64,000 bases of DNA, taken from assembly GCF_017163705.1 (NCBI RefSeq), contig NZ_JAFIWB010000004.1:1-64000 (forward strand), read 5' to 3'. Origin of the DNA: Xanthomonas bonasiae. GTDB taxonomy: Bacteria; Pseudomonadota; Gammaproteobacteria; Xanthomonadales; Xanthomonadaceae. Positions 16,125-24,246 of the stretch are shown in pieces (position 1 is the first letter of the stretch; the number at the start of each line of letters is the position of its first letter). Under the pieces are notes generated by a model that did not search any database, was not told where the DNA came from, and worked only from the letters and a program-made list of their open reading frames with translations. The translations under genes were made by a program, and so were the position numbers.

Positions 16125-18823
16125 CACTTCGTCTCCGCCGGCTCGGGCGGCGCACCGGCCAGCGTGGCGGCCAGGTCGCGCACCTGCAAGGCGCCGCGCA
16201 GCTGTTCCAGCGTGGCGCTGCTGCGCACGTGCACGGTCAGCGGCTCGCCCGGCAACAGGTCGAAGGCATTGTCGGACAGCGTGGCGTCCAGATCGCCGAA
16301 CGCCAGCCATACCTCGCGCGCCAGCGTGGCGCTGGTCAGGGTCAGCGTGTAGCCGTCGCCGTCGGCGCGCAAGTCGGTGCGGATGTCCGGGCTGGGCAGA
16401 TGCAGGTGCTTGGCCGCATCGAAGAACACCAGATTGCGCGACAGCACGCGCGCGCCGTCGAGCAGTTCGAACACCGCGACGCTGCGCTTGGGATCGGCGC
16501 GGCGCAGCAGCTGCGCATCGCTGAAGTTGCCCACGCGCACGCTGGACAGCGGCGCCAGGGTCACCGGCTTCTCGCTCTTGCTCAGCACCTTGCCGGAGAC
16601 GTCCATCACCCGCATGCGCCAGCGCGCGGCCAGCGGCGCGGTGCGGTCGGACACCAGCGTCACCTCGGTCTGGCCCTTGTCGTTGCGCAGCGCGGCGATC
16701 AGTTCCGGCGCATAGAAGCGCTTGGCGTGGTAGTGCAGCGCCTTCCAGCGGCCGAAGTAGTCCAGGCTCGACCAGGACGCGCCCGGCCACACGTCGTTGA
16801 GCTGCCAGTACAGCGAGCCCATCGACTGCGGCCGCGACGCGCGCAGGTGCTCGGCGGCCAGGGCGATGCCCTCGGCCTGCATCAGCTGGCTCAGGTAGAC
16901 GAAGCTCTCGAAGTCCTTGGGCTCGCCGAATTCGCGGCGGATGTACAGCAGCAGGCGCTGGTTGCCGTTGCCCTTGTCGAACTTCTGGTGCGCGCGCATC
17001 ACCGGCGATTCCGGCTGCAGGTCGCCGGGTTCGGCGAAGGCGCGGATGGTGCGCATCTCCGGGAACGACTGCAGTCCGTATTCGGACATGAAGCGCGGGG
17101 TCACGTTGAGGTATTCGGTGACCGGCAGCGCCGGGCCGCCCCAGACCTTCCAGTAGTGCATGTCGCCGTCGTCGGGCTGGTCGGCGGCGCCGTCGAAGTC
17201 GGTGCCGGGCGAAGTAGCCCAGTACGGGGTGTCGCTGTCGTACTTGCTCACCGCTTCGCGCAGCACGGTGCCGAACAGCGTGGTCATGCCGCGTTCGATG
17301 CGGCTGCGTTCTTCCGGATCGATCGACTGCTTGAACTTGACCCGGTCGCCCCAGTTCTCCCAGCCGGTCTGCACTTCGTTGTTGCCGCACCAGATCACGA
17401 TGCTGGGGTGGTCGCCCAGGCGCTTGACCTGCGCTTCGGCCTCGGCGCGGGTGTTCTCGCGGAACGCCACGTCGTAGGGCGGGATCGCGCCGCCGAACAT
17501 GAAGTCCTGCCAGATCATGATGCCGAGACGGTCGGCATCCTCGTAGAAGCTGTCCGGCTGGTAGTGGCCGCCGCCCCACATGCGCAGCATGTTCATGTTG
17601 GCGTCGCGCGCCGATTGCAGGATGCCGCGCATGCGCGCCGCATCGACCCGGCTGGGGAAGCTGTCGAACGGGATCAGGTTGGCGCCCTTGGCGAACACCG
17701 GGATGCCGTTGACCACGATCGCGAAGCCCTTGCCCCACTTGTCGGTGTCGCGGCGCAGCTCGACGCTGCGCAGGCCGGTGACGCGCTGGGTGGCGTAGCT
17801 GTCGCCGGCGGCGTCGCGGATGCGCGCCTTGAACGTGTACAGGTCCTGCTTGCCGTAGCCGCTGGGGAACCAGCGCTGCGGCTTGGCGATGCGCACCGGC
17901 ACGGTGAGCGTGTTGCTGCCCGGATCGAGCACCGCCTTCTGGCTCAGCTGCGCCACGCGCTGGCCGTCGGGGCCGAGCACGTCCAGCTCCAGCTGCACCT
18001 CGCCGCTGCGGCCGGCCTGCACCTCCAGTTGCGCGAGCAGTTGCGCCGCGTCGGCATCGACGCGTTGCTGGGCGATGTGCAGGCCTTCCACGCGCAGCGC
18101 GTCCCAGGCTTCCACGCGCACGTCCTGCCAGATGCCGGCGGTGACGATGCGCGGACCCCAGTCCCAGCCGAAGGTGTACGGCGCCTTGCGCACGTAGGTG
18201 GAGCTGTGCCGCGCGACGGGTTCGTCGCCGAAGGCCGAGTCGTAGGCGCCGGGCAGCGCGTACGGCTGCTTGGCCAGCCACGGCTGGATCTTCTTGATCG
18301 GCGAGAACAGCCGCACTTCCAGCACGTTGTCGCCGCGCTTGAGCAGCGGCTTGGCGTCGACCCGCCACTGCCGGAACATGTTGTCGGCGGCGAGCAGCTT
18401 CTTGCCGTTGAGGTAGACCTCGGCGTAGGTGTCCAGGCCGTCGAACACCAGTTCCACGTGCTCGCGCGCGAGCAGCGCGGCGTCGGCCTTGAAGCGGGTC
18501 TGGTACTGCCAGTCGCTCAACCCGGCCCACTGGATCTTGGCTTCGTTGTCGCGATAGAACGGATCGGGCACCACCCCGGCCGCGATCAGGTCGGTCTGCA
18601 CCGTGCCCGGCACCTGCGCCGGCAGCCACTGCGCGGCCTTCGGGAATTCCTTGGCATGCGCCTCGCCCGGCGCCAGCCGCACCTGCCAGCCCTGTTGCAG
18701 CGACAGCGTCGCCGGCACCGCCGCCTGGGCCAACATCGGCAGGCCCATGGCCAGCAGCAGCCCGAGCCGGGCGGGGAAGCGCGCGCGCGGCGCGGAACGG
18801 GGACGGCGATGCGGCTGGGTCAT
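16124..18823 (-). CDS. nixH: GH2 beta-mannosidase, N-glycan cluster
   Basis: 899 aa with a signal peptide (hydrophobic residues 19-34, ending AQA). Sugar-binding, immunoglobulin-like and TIM-barrel domains appear in the usual GH2 order. WCGNNE carries the acid/base (E483) and FMSEYGLQSFPE the nucleophile (E581); NMLRMWGGGHY (411-421) and IMIWQDFMF (435-443) are typical of beta-mannosidases. It would cleave the beta-1,4-mannose of the N-glycan core after the alpha-mannoses are gone. The start lies 16 bp past the nixG stop and the stop overlaps the nixI start. The family also holds beta-glucosaminidases, but the motifs favour mannosidase. Confidence 0.88.
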   Translation of the reverse strand: MTQPHRRPRSAPRARFPARLGLLLAMGLPMLAQAAVPATLSLQQGWQVRLAPGEAHAKEFPKAAQWLPAQVPGTVQTDLIAAGVVPDPFYRDNEAKIQWAGLSDWQYQTRFKADAALLAREHVELVFDGLDTYAEVYLNGKKLLAADNMFRQWRVDAKPLLKRGDNVLEVRLFSPIKKIQPWLAKQPYALPGAYDSAFGDEPVARHSSTYVRKAPYTFGWDWGPRIVTAGIWQDVRVEAWDALRVEGLHIAQQRVDADAAQLLAQLEVQAGRSGEVQLELDVLGPDGQRVAQLSQKAVLDPGSNTLTVPVRIAKPQRWFPSGYGKQDLYTFKARIRDAAGDSYATQRVTGLRSVELRRDTDKWGKGFAIVVNGIPVFAKGANLIPFDSFPSRVDAARMRGILQSARDANMNMLRMWGGGHYQPDSFYEDADRLGIMIWQDFMFGGAIPPYDVAFRENTRAEAEAQVKRLGDHPSIVIWCGNNEVQTGWENWGDRVKFKQSIDPEERSRIERGMTTLFGTVLREAVSKYDSDTPYWATSPGTDFDGAADQPDDGDMHYWKVWGGPALPVTEYLNVTPRFMSEYGLQSFPEMRTIRAFAEPGDLQPESPVMRAHQKFDKGNGNQRLLLYIRREFGEPKDFESFVYLSQLMQAEGIALAAEHLRASRPQSMGSLYWQLNDVWPGASWSSLDYFGRWKALHYHAKRFYAPELIAALRNDKGQTEVTLVSDRTAPLAARWRMRVMDVSGKVLSKSEKPVTLAPLSSVRVGNFSDAQLLRRADPKRSVAVFELLDGARVLSRNLVFFDAAKHLHLPSPDIRTDLRADGDGYTLTLTSATLAREVWLAFGDLDATLSDNAFDLLPGEPLTVHVRSSATLEQLRGALQVRDLAATLAGAPPEPAETK

Positions 18824-18839
18824 GCGTGGATCTCCAGGG

Positions 18840-21323
18840 TCAACGCGCGGCGGCGGGGGGCGCCTGCGCGGTGGTTTCGATCAGGTGGACGGCGCCGATG
18901 GCGTAGTACGGGCCGTTGATGCGGGCGGTCGAACGCAGGCACAGGTCGTGCGTTCCGGTTTGCTTGGGCAACGGCGCTTCGAGCGAGAACTGCTCGCCAA
19001 GGGCCTTGCCGCCCGGCAGCGGGATCCGCGCCAGCAGCTTGCCCTTGCAGTCGCCCAGGCGCACTTCCAGTTCGCCGTGCGCGGTCTTGGCCGGGTACTG
19101 CTTGACCTTGACCTGCTCGTGCGCCAGTCCGTAATTGCGCGCCAGCCGCGCCGCATCGATGCGGATGCTGGCGATGCCGTCCAGGCGCGCGTCGGCGTAG
19201 CGCCAGCAGCTGCCGAACAGGTCGATGTTGAACACCGGCGTGTCCTTGCCCGGCATGTCCGGCAGCAGCGGCACGCGCAGGCCCAGGCTGCCGTCGGCGC
19301 AGGAACCCAGGCCCTGGGTGTCGCGGCTGAGCAGGCCGGGGCGGTCGAGGATGCGGGTACGCGGTGCGGCCAGCACGCTGCCGTCGTCGGCGAAGGTGGC
19401 CGCGCGCACGGTGACCGGCAGGGTCACCTCGAACGGCTTGGCGTAACGCGGCGAATCGGCCTTGGGCTCGCTGCCGTCGGTGGTGTAGCGGAAGCTGCCG
19501 AACTTGGCCTGGTTGCCGAGCACGATGCTGGCCTTGCCGCTGTCCAGCGCGGCGTTGTCGCCGCCCTGGATGGCGATGTCCGGCGCGAACGCGCCGTCGC
19601 CATAGTCGATGCCGAGCGCACGGTAGCGGTTGAGCTGCGCCGGCAGGCGCTGCAGGAAACCGTCCCAGCCACGCACCGCCATCGGCGACCACGCCGCCTC
19701 GGCCAGCGCGCCCAGGCGCGGGAACAGCGCGTGGTCGATATGCCAGGCCGAGGGAATGTATTCGGCCCACAGCGCGGCCTGCGCGCCGAGCACGTGCTTG
19801 GCTTCCTCGGCGCTGAGCGCGGCCGGGACCGGATCGAACTCGTAGACCTTCTGCAGCGGCAGCACCGCCAGCCGGCCGTTGGGCTCGTCGCTGCGTGCGC
19901 TCTGCAGGTTGTCCAGGTACAGCCAGCCGGCCGGCACCAGCACCACGTCGTGGCCCTGCTTGGCCGCGGTCACCGCGCCGTCGACGCCGCGCCAGGACAT
20001 CACCGACGCGCTGGCCGGCAGGCCGCCTTCCAGGATCTCGTCCCAGCCGATCAGGCGCCGGTCGTGCTTGGTCAGGTAGTCGGACAGCTGCTGGTTGAAC
20101 CAGCCCTGCATCGCGTGCGCGTCCTTGACCCCGAGCTTGCGCATCTGCGCGCGTACCGCGGGCGACCGCTCCCACTGGTCCTTGACCGCTTCGTCGCCGC
20201 CGATGTGGATGTACTGCGAGGGGAACAGCTGCAGCACTTCGTCGAGCACGCCCTGGATGAAGGTCATGCTCTTTTCGTCGGTGTCGAACAGGTAGGGATT
20301 GACGCCCCAGTCCACCGACACCTTCGGCCGCTGCTTGGTCACGCCGACCAGTTCCGGATATGCCGCCACCGCCGCCTGCGCGTGCCCCGGCATGTCCAGT
20401 TCCGGCACGATGGTGATGTGCCGCGCGGCGGCGTAGGCGACCAGGTCGCGGATCTGGTCCTGGGTGTAGAAGCCGCCGTAACGGTCGGGCACGCCCTGCG
20501 TGCCGGCGCCGGGCGGGGTACGCCAGGCGCCGATCTCGGTGAGCTTGGGATAGCGCTTGATCTCGATGCGCCAGCCCTGGTCGTCGGTCAGGTGCAGGTG
20601 CAGCACGTTGAGCTTGTGCTCGGCCATCGCATCGATGACGTGCTTGACCGTGTCCGGGCCGTGGAAGTGGCGGGCCACGTCGAGCAGCAGGCCGCGCCAG
20701 CCGAAGCGCGGCCAGTCGCGGATCTTGACCTCGGGCACGTCCACTTCGCCCTTGCCGGCATCGGGGGTGAGCAGCTGCCAGGCGCTCATCGCGCCGTAGA
20801 ACAGGCCGCGCTCGTCGCGCGCCTGGATCAGCATGGTGCTGCCGTCCACGTCCAGCCCGTAGCCTTCCGGCGCTTCCACCGGGGCGTTGGGGTTCATCTG
20901 CAGGCGGATGGCGCCGTTGGCCGGAATGGTCTCGGCGCGCACCTCCAGCGACAGGCCGCGGGTCTTTTCCAGCAGCGTGGCCAGTTGCCGGGCCACGCGC
21001 ATGGCCGCCTCGTCGTCGGTCGGGACCGACAGCGTGCTGCCGGTGCCGATGGTCAGCGTGGCGCTGCCGCGCTTGACCTGCGCCGGCGCCGGAATCAGCG
21101 GCAACGGCGCGGTGCTGACCGGCTTCGGCGCAGCCGGTGCGGGCGCTGCGGCGGGCTTGGCCGTGTCCGCCGCGGCGGGGGCCTGGCGGTCGCAGCCGCT
21201 CAGCACGGCAGTGAGGGCGAACAGGGCAAGCCCCAGCCACGTGGTGCGGGACGTCGCCGCGACGCCCGCCGGGGCGGTCGTCGGGCGGTGTGGCGTGCGC
21301 TGGCGTGCACCTGCTGCAATCAT
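18840..21323 (-). CDS. nixG: GH20 beta-hexosaminidase lipoprotein, N-glycan cluster
   Basis: 827 aa. The N-terminus has a hydrophobic segment ending in a lipobox LSGC (Cys44), so it is probably a lipoprotein; an Ala/Pro-rich linker follows. A GH20b-like domain precedes the catalytic barrel, which has GLLLDVARHF (211-220), LHLTDDQGWR (243-252) and the catalytic pair in HIGGDEAVKDQW (D377, E378). A C-terminal beta-rich part (NAALDSGKASIVLGN onward) may bind carbohydrate. It should release terminal beta-linked GlcNAc (or GalNAc), supplying GlcNAc to the cell's nag pathway. It sits 55 bp after nixF. An earlier ATG gives the 30-residue N-terminal extension before the hydrophobic stretch; a shorter start is possible. 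Confidence 0.88.
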   Translation of the reverse strand: MIAAGARQRTPHRPTTAPAGVAATSRTTWLGLALFALTAVLSGCDRQAPAAADTAKPAAAPAPAAPKPVSTAPLPLIPAPAQVKRGSATLTIGTGSTLSVPTDDEAAMRVARQLATLLEKTRGLSLEVRAETIPANGAIRLQMNPNAPVEAPEGYGLDVDGSTMLIQARDERGLFYGAMSAWQLLTPDAGKGEVDVPEVKIRDWPRFGWRGLLLDVARHFHGPDTVKHVIDAMAEHKLNVLHLHLTDDQGWRIEIKRYPKLTEIGAWRTPPGAGTQGVPDRYGGFYTQDQIRDLVAYAAARHITIVPELDMPGHAQAAVAAYPELVGVTKQRPKVSVDWGVNPYLFDTDEKSMTFIQGVLDEVLQLFPSQYIHIGGDEAVKDQWERSPAVRAQMRKLGVKDAHAMQGWFNQQLSDYLTKHDRRLIGWDEILEGGLPASASVMSWRGVDGAVTAAKQGHDVVLVPAGWLYLDNLQSARSDEPNGRLAVLPLQKVYEFDPVPAALSAEEAKHVLGAQAALWAEYIPSAWHIDHALFPRLGALAEAAWSPMAVRGWDGFLQRLPAQLNRYRALGIDYGDGAFAPDIAIQGGDNAALDSGKASIVLGNQAKFGSFRYTTDGSEPKADSPRYAKPFEVTLPVTVRAATFADDGSVLAAPRTRILDRPGLLSRDTQGLGSCADGSLGLRVPLLPDMPGKDTPVFNIDLFGSCWRYADARLDGIASIRIDAARLARNYGLAHEQVKVKQYPAKTAHGELEVRLGDCKGKLLARIPLPGGKALGEQFSLEAPLPKQTGTHDLCLRSTARINGPYYAIGAVHLIETTAQAPPAAAR

Positions 21324-21378
21324 TCGGTCTACCTCGTGCTGTGCGGACGCCTATCGTAGTGGATCGGCGCGTAACGGA

Positions 21379-22434
21379 TCAGCGCGATGCGGTCGGCAGC
21401 TCGTCCCACACCTTCGGATCCTCGGCGCCCAGCACCCAGCAGCTGAAGCCTTCCAGGCCGTATTCCTTCACCAAGTCGTAGCGCGCGCGGAAGCTGCGCG
21501 CATCCGGGCGGAACACCCACTCGCGCATGTCGTCGCGGTAGAAATAGAACCACGACTCCTGCTCCTGCGCATCCCACTGCACGGTGGCGTTCTGCTCGAT
21601 CGCCAGCGGGAAGGACTCGTCGGCGTCGATGTAGGTCGCCGAGATGTTCGACGCTTCGGTGCCGTCTTCCTTCACCGGGTTGCCGGTGTACCAGCGGTAG
21701 CCGTAGGTGGCGATGCCCAGCGACAGCTTCTCCTTCGGCACCTGGGTCAGCGCGTAGTCCAGGTGCTTCTTCATCCACACCATGCCGTCGACCGGGCCGG
21801 GCGTGGTCCAGCGGGTGTGCTGGTCGTAGGTCATCAGGCTGACCAGGTCCACCGCCTGGCCCAGCGCCTTCAGGTCGTAGGCGCCGCGCCAGTACTCCCA
21901 CATCCACTTGGAGAACTGCCCGCCCTCGGCGTAGCCCGGCGCGTTCGGCACCACCGCCACCGACATCTTGAAGCCGGCCTTGTGCAGCGCGTCGGCGGTC
22001 TGCTTGACCATCAGCGTGTAGGCGTCGCGGTCGGTCCAGGCGATGTTCTCGAAATCGAACTGGAAGCCGTAGTAGCCGTTCTTTTTGCCGTGGATCAGCA
22101 GCGAAGCGATCATGCGCTTCTTCGCGTCCTCGTCGTGCATCAGCTTGTGGAAGCCGTCGCGGCCGGTGGTCATCGACAGGATCGGCATCACCCGCAGCTG
22201 CTTGCGCTTGGCGATGTCGTAGATGTACGCATTGGGGGTGCCGTTGACCAGGCCGTTTTGGTCCACGCCGTACCAGGTCGGCACCACCACGTCGATCTTG
22301 TCGACGTTGGCCAGGAACGAGTTGGTCGATTTCTGCGTGCTCATCAGATAGAACAGCGCGGTCGGGTTCTTGGCCATGGCCGGGGTACAGACCATGGCCA
22401 GGGCAAGCAGCAGCCCTGCGAATCGCTTCATCAT
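21379..22434 (-). CDS. nixF: GH18 glycosidase (endo-beta-N-acetylglucosaminidase/chitinase-like), N-glycan cluster
   Basis: 351 aa with a signal peptide (MMKRFAGLLLALAMVCTPAMA). The GH18 active-site strand is YGFQFDFEN, with D127 and catalytic E129; other blocks are MPILSMTTGRDGFHKLM, LVSLMTYDQHT and LSLGIATYGYRWYTG. In an N-glycan cluster a GH18 of this size is expected to cut between the two core GlcNAc residues or to act on released chitobiose; which of these cannot be told from sequence. It starts 14 bp after the nixE stop. Two adjacent ATGs (22434 and 22431) are possible starts, and the ribosome site is weak, so coupling to nixE is likely. The symbol rests on gene order. Confidence 0.85.
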   Translation of the reverse strand: MMKRFAGLLLALAMVCTPAMAKNPTALFYLMSTQKSTNSFLANVDKIDVVVPTWYGVDQNGLVNGTPNAYIYDIAKRKQLRVMPILSMTTGRDGFHKLMHDEDAKKRMIASLLIHGKKNGYYGFQFDFENIAWTDRDAYTLMVKQTADALHKAGFKMSVAVVPNAPGYAEGGQFSKWMWEYWRGAYDLKALGQAVDLVSLMTYDQHTRWTTPGPVDGMVWMKKHLDYALTQVPKEKLSLGIATYGYRWYTGNPVKEDGTEASNISATYIDADESFPLAIEQNATVQWDAQEQESWFYFYRDDMREWVFRPDARSFRARYDLVKEYGLEGFSCWVLGAEDPKVWDELPTASR

Positions 22435-22448
22435 CGGGGGAATATCCG

Positions 22449-24143
22449 TCAGCGGGTGGAAGTGGGGGAGGGCAGGTCGATGCGGAACACGTAGGCGTGT
22501 TCGCCGGCCGGCTTGGCCGGCAGGGTCAGGTGCAGGCCGTCGGCGCGCTGTTCGAACGGCACCTTCTTGCCGGTGGCGAGCAGGGTCACGCCGCGCACGC
22601 CGTCGGCGGGCGTGAGCGAGCGGATCACCGCCTTGCCGCCGGCCGGCCAGCCCAGCTCGATCGCGTACAGCGCGCCGTGGCCGGTGGTGAAGCGGAAATC
22701 CTCGGCGGTGTAGGGCTTGGTCTTGGTGTCCTGGAAGGTGCCGCCGACCACCTCGGTCGGGCCCTCGCCGTAGGTGCGCCACGGCTGGCTGTCGTAGATC
22801 GCCTCGCCGTTGGTCTTCAGCCACTTGCCGATCGACAGCAGGATGTCGCGCTCGGTGTCCGGGATCGAGCCGTCGGCGCGCGGGCCGATGTTGAGCATCA
22901 GGTTGCCGTTCTTGCTGACCACGTCCACCAGCATGTGCACGATGAAGGTCGGGGTCTTGTAGGTGTCGTTCTCCACATAGCCCCACGAGGCGTTGCTGAC
23001 CGAGGTGTCGGTCTGCCAGTGGGTCGGATGGATGCCGGTGAGCTGGCCGCGCTCGATGTCCAGCGTGCCGGCGCCTTCCGGGAACGCGCCGAGTTTGTAG
23101 TTCACCACCACCCCGTCGCCGCGCGCGGCGCCGTGGTTGTAGTAGTACGACAGCATGGTCGGCAGGGTGCTGCGGAAGGTGGGGTGCGCGATCCACCAGT
23201 CGAAGTAGATCAGCTCCGGGTCGTAGCGGTCGATCAGCTCGGTGGTGCGCGCCAGCCAGTCGTCCAGCCACGCCTGCGACACCGGCGTCCAGTCGTTGGC
23301 GACGTCGGCGTCGTCCTTGCCGCGCAGGCGGATCTGCGCCGGGCCGTACAGGCCGGCGTAGCGCGGGTCGTTGACGTCCGACTCGAACGTGCGGCCGCCG
23401 TCGAAGAACCAGTTGTGCTCGGCGCGGTGCGAGGACAGGCCGAAGTGCATGCCCTGCGCGCGGATCGCCTTGGACAGCTCGCCGATCACGTCGCGCTTGG
23501 GGCCCATCTTGGTCGCGGTCCAGTCCGACAGCTGCGAGTCGTACATCGCGAAGCCGTCGTGGTGTTCGGCCACCGGCACCACGTAGCGCGCGCCGGCCTC
23601 GCGGAACAGCTTGGCCCAGCCCTGCGGGTCGAACTTGGGCGCGGTGAACAGCGGGATCAAGTCCTTGTAGCCGAAGGTGGACTGCGGGCCGTACTTCTCG
23701 CGGTGGTGCGCGTAGTCCTGGCTGTCCTTGGCGTCGGGTTGGTACATGTTGCGCGAGTACCACTCGTTGCCGAAGGCCGGCACCGAGAACACGCCCCAGT
23801 GGATGAAGATGCCGAACTTGGCGTTGTCGTACCAGCCGGGCGAACGGTAGTGCTTCAGCGAGGTCCAGTCCGGGCGGAACGGCCCCTTGCGCGCGCCGGC
23901 GTCGGCCTCGCGTACCAGCCGCGCGCGTTCGGGCGCGTACTTGGCGGTGGCCTGCAGCCACTGCTGGTCGATCTGTTCGGGACTGAGGGTGGTGGCGGTG
24001 GGCGCGGTCGGCGACGGCGCATCCGCGGCGTCGGCGGACACGGCCGCCAACGCGAGAATGAGGGAGAAGCTGCTTGCCAGAGTCTTGCGTACAGCTCCGG
24101 CGTGGCGGGATCGGTCCGCGCGCAGGCGGGTCTCGGACGTCAT
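22449..24143 (-). CDS. nixE: GH29 alpha-L-fucosidase, N-glycan cluster
   Basis: 564 aa from the ATG at 24143, chosen over an earlier one at 24215 because GAGGAG lies 9 nt upstream and the longer form would overlap the terminator at 24198-24237. A signal peptide follows a basic N-region (ASSFSLILALAAVSADA). GH29 blocks: WYDNAKFGIFIHWGVFSVPA, AEHHDGFAMYDSQ and the nucleophile Asp in LIYFDWW (about residue 315). A C-terminal beta-sandwich ends the protein. It should remove alpha-1,3/4-linked fucose from antennae or core. It is the first enzyme gene of the operon; the symbol follows cluster order. Confidence 0.87.
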   Translation of the reverse strand: MTSETRLRADRSRHAGAVRKTLASSFSLILALAAVSADAADAPSPTAPTATTLSPEQIDQQWLQATAKYAPERARLVREADAGARKGPFRPDWTSLKHYRSPGWYDNAKFGIFIHWGVFSVPAFGNEWYSRNMYQPDAKDSQDYAHHREKYGPQSTFGYKDLIPLFTAPKFDPQGWAKLFREAGARYVVPVAEHHDGFAMYDSQLSDWTATKMGPKRDVIGELSKAIRAQGMHFGLSSHRAEHNWFFDGGRTFESDVNDPRYAGLYGPAQIRLRGKDDADVANDWTPVSQAWLDDWLARTTELIDRYDPELIYFDWWIAHPTFRSTLPTMLSYYYNHGAARGDGVVVNYKLGAFPEGAGTLDIERGQLTGIHPTHWQTDTSVSNASWGYVENDTYKTPTFIVHMLVDVVSKNGNLMLNIGPRADGSIPDTERDILLSIGKWLKTNGEAIYDSQPWRTYGEGPTEVVGGTFQDTKTKPYTAEDFRFTTGHGALYAIELGWPAGGKAVIRSLTPADGVRGVTLLATGKKVPFEQRADGLHLTLPAKPAGEHAYVFRIDLPSPTSTR

Positions 24144-24197
24144 GGAACTGCACTCCTCTGTAGAAAACGCGATGCCGGCGCAAACGAACTGCCGGGC

Positions 24198-24237
24198 AAA
24201 AAAAGGGCGCGCCACCGTGGAGGGTCGGTGGCGCGCC
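24198..24237 (-). terminator. Strong intrinsic terminator between TBDT and nixE
   Basis: On the minus strand GGCGCGCCACCG and CGGTGGCGCGCC form a perfect 12-bp stem with an 8-nt loop, followed by C and seven T. It lies 10 bp after the receptor stop and ahead of the nixE start, so enzyme genes should be reached by partial read-through or their own promoter. Confidence 0.85.
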
Positions 24238-24246
24238 AGTCCTACA

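Noticed and set aside
13395-18629. Single 1744-aa frame spanning nixH and nixI
   Set aside because: The upstream half is the wrong frame of nixH; the real junction is the TGATG overlap at 16124.
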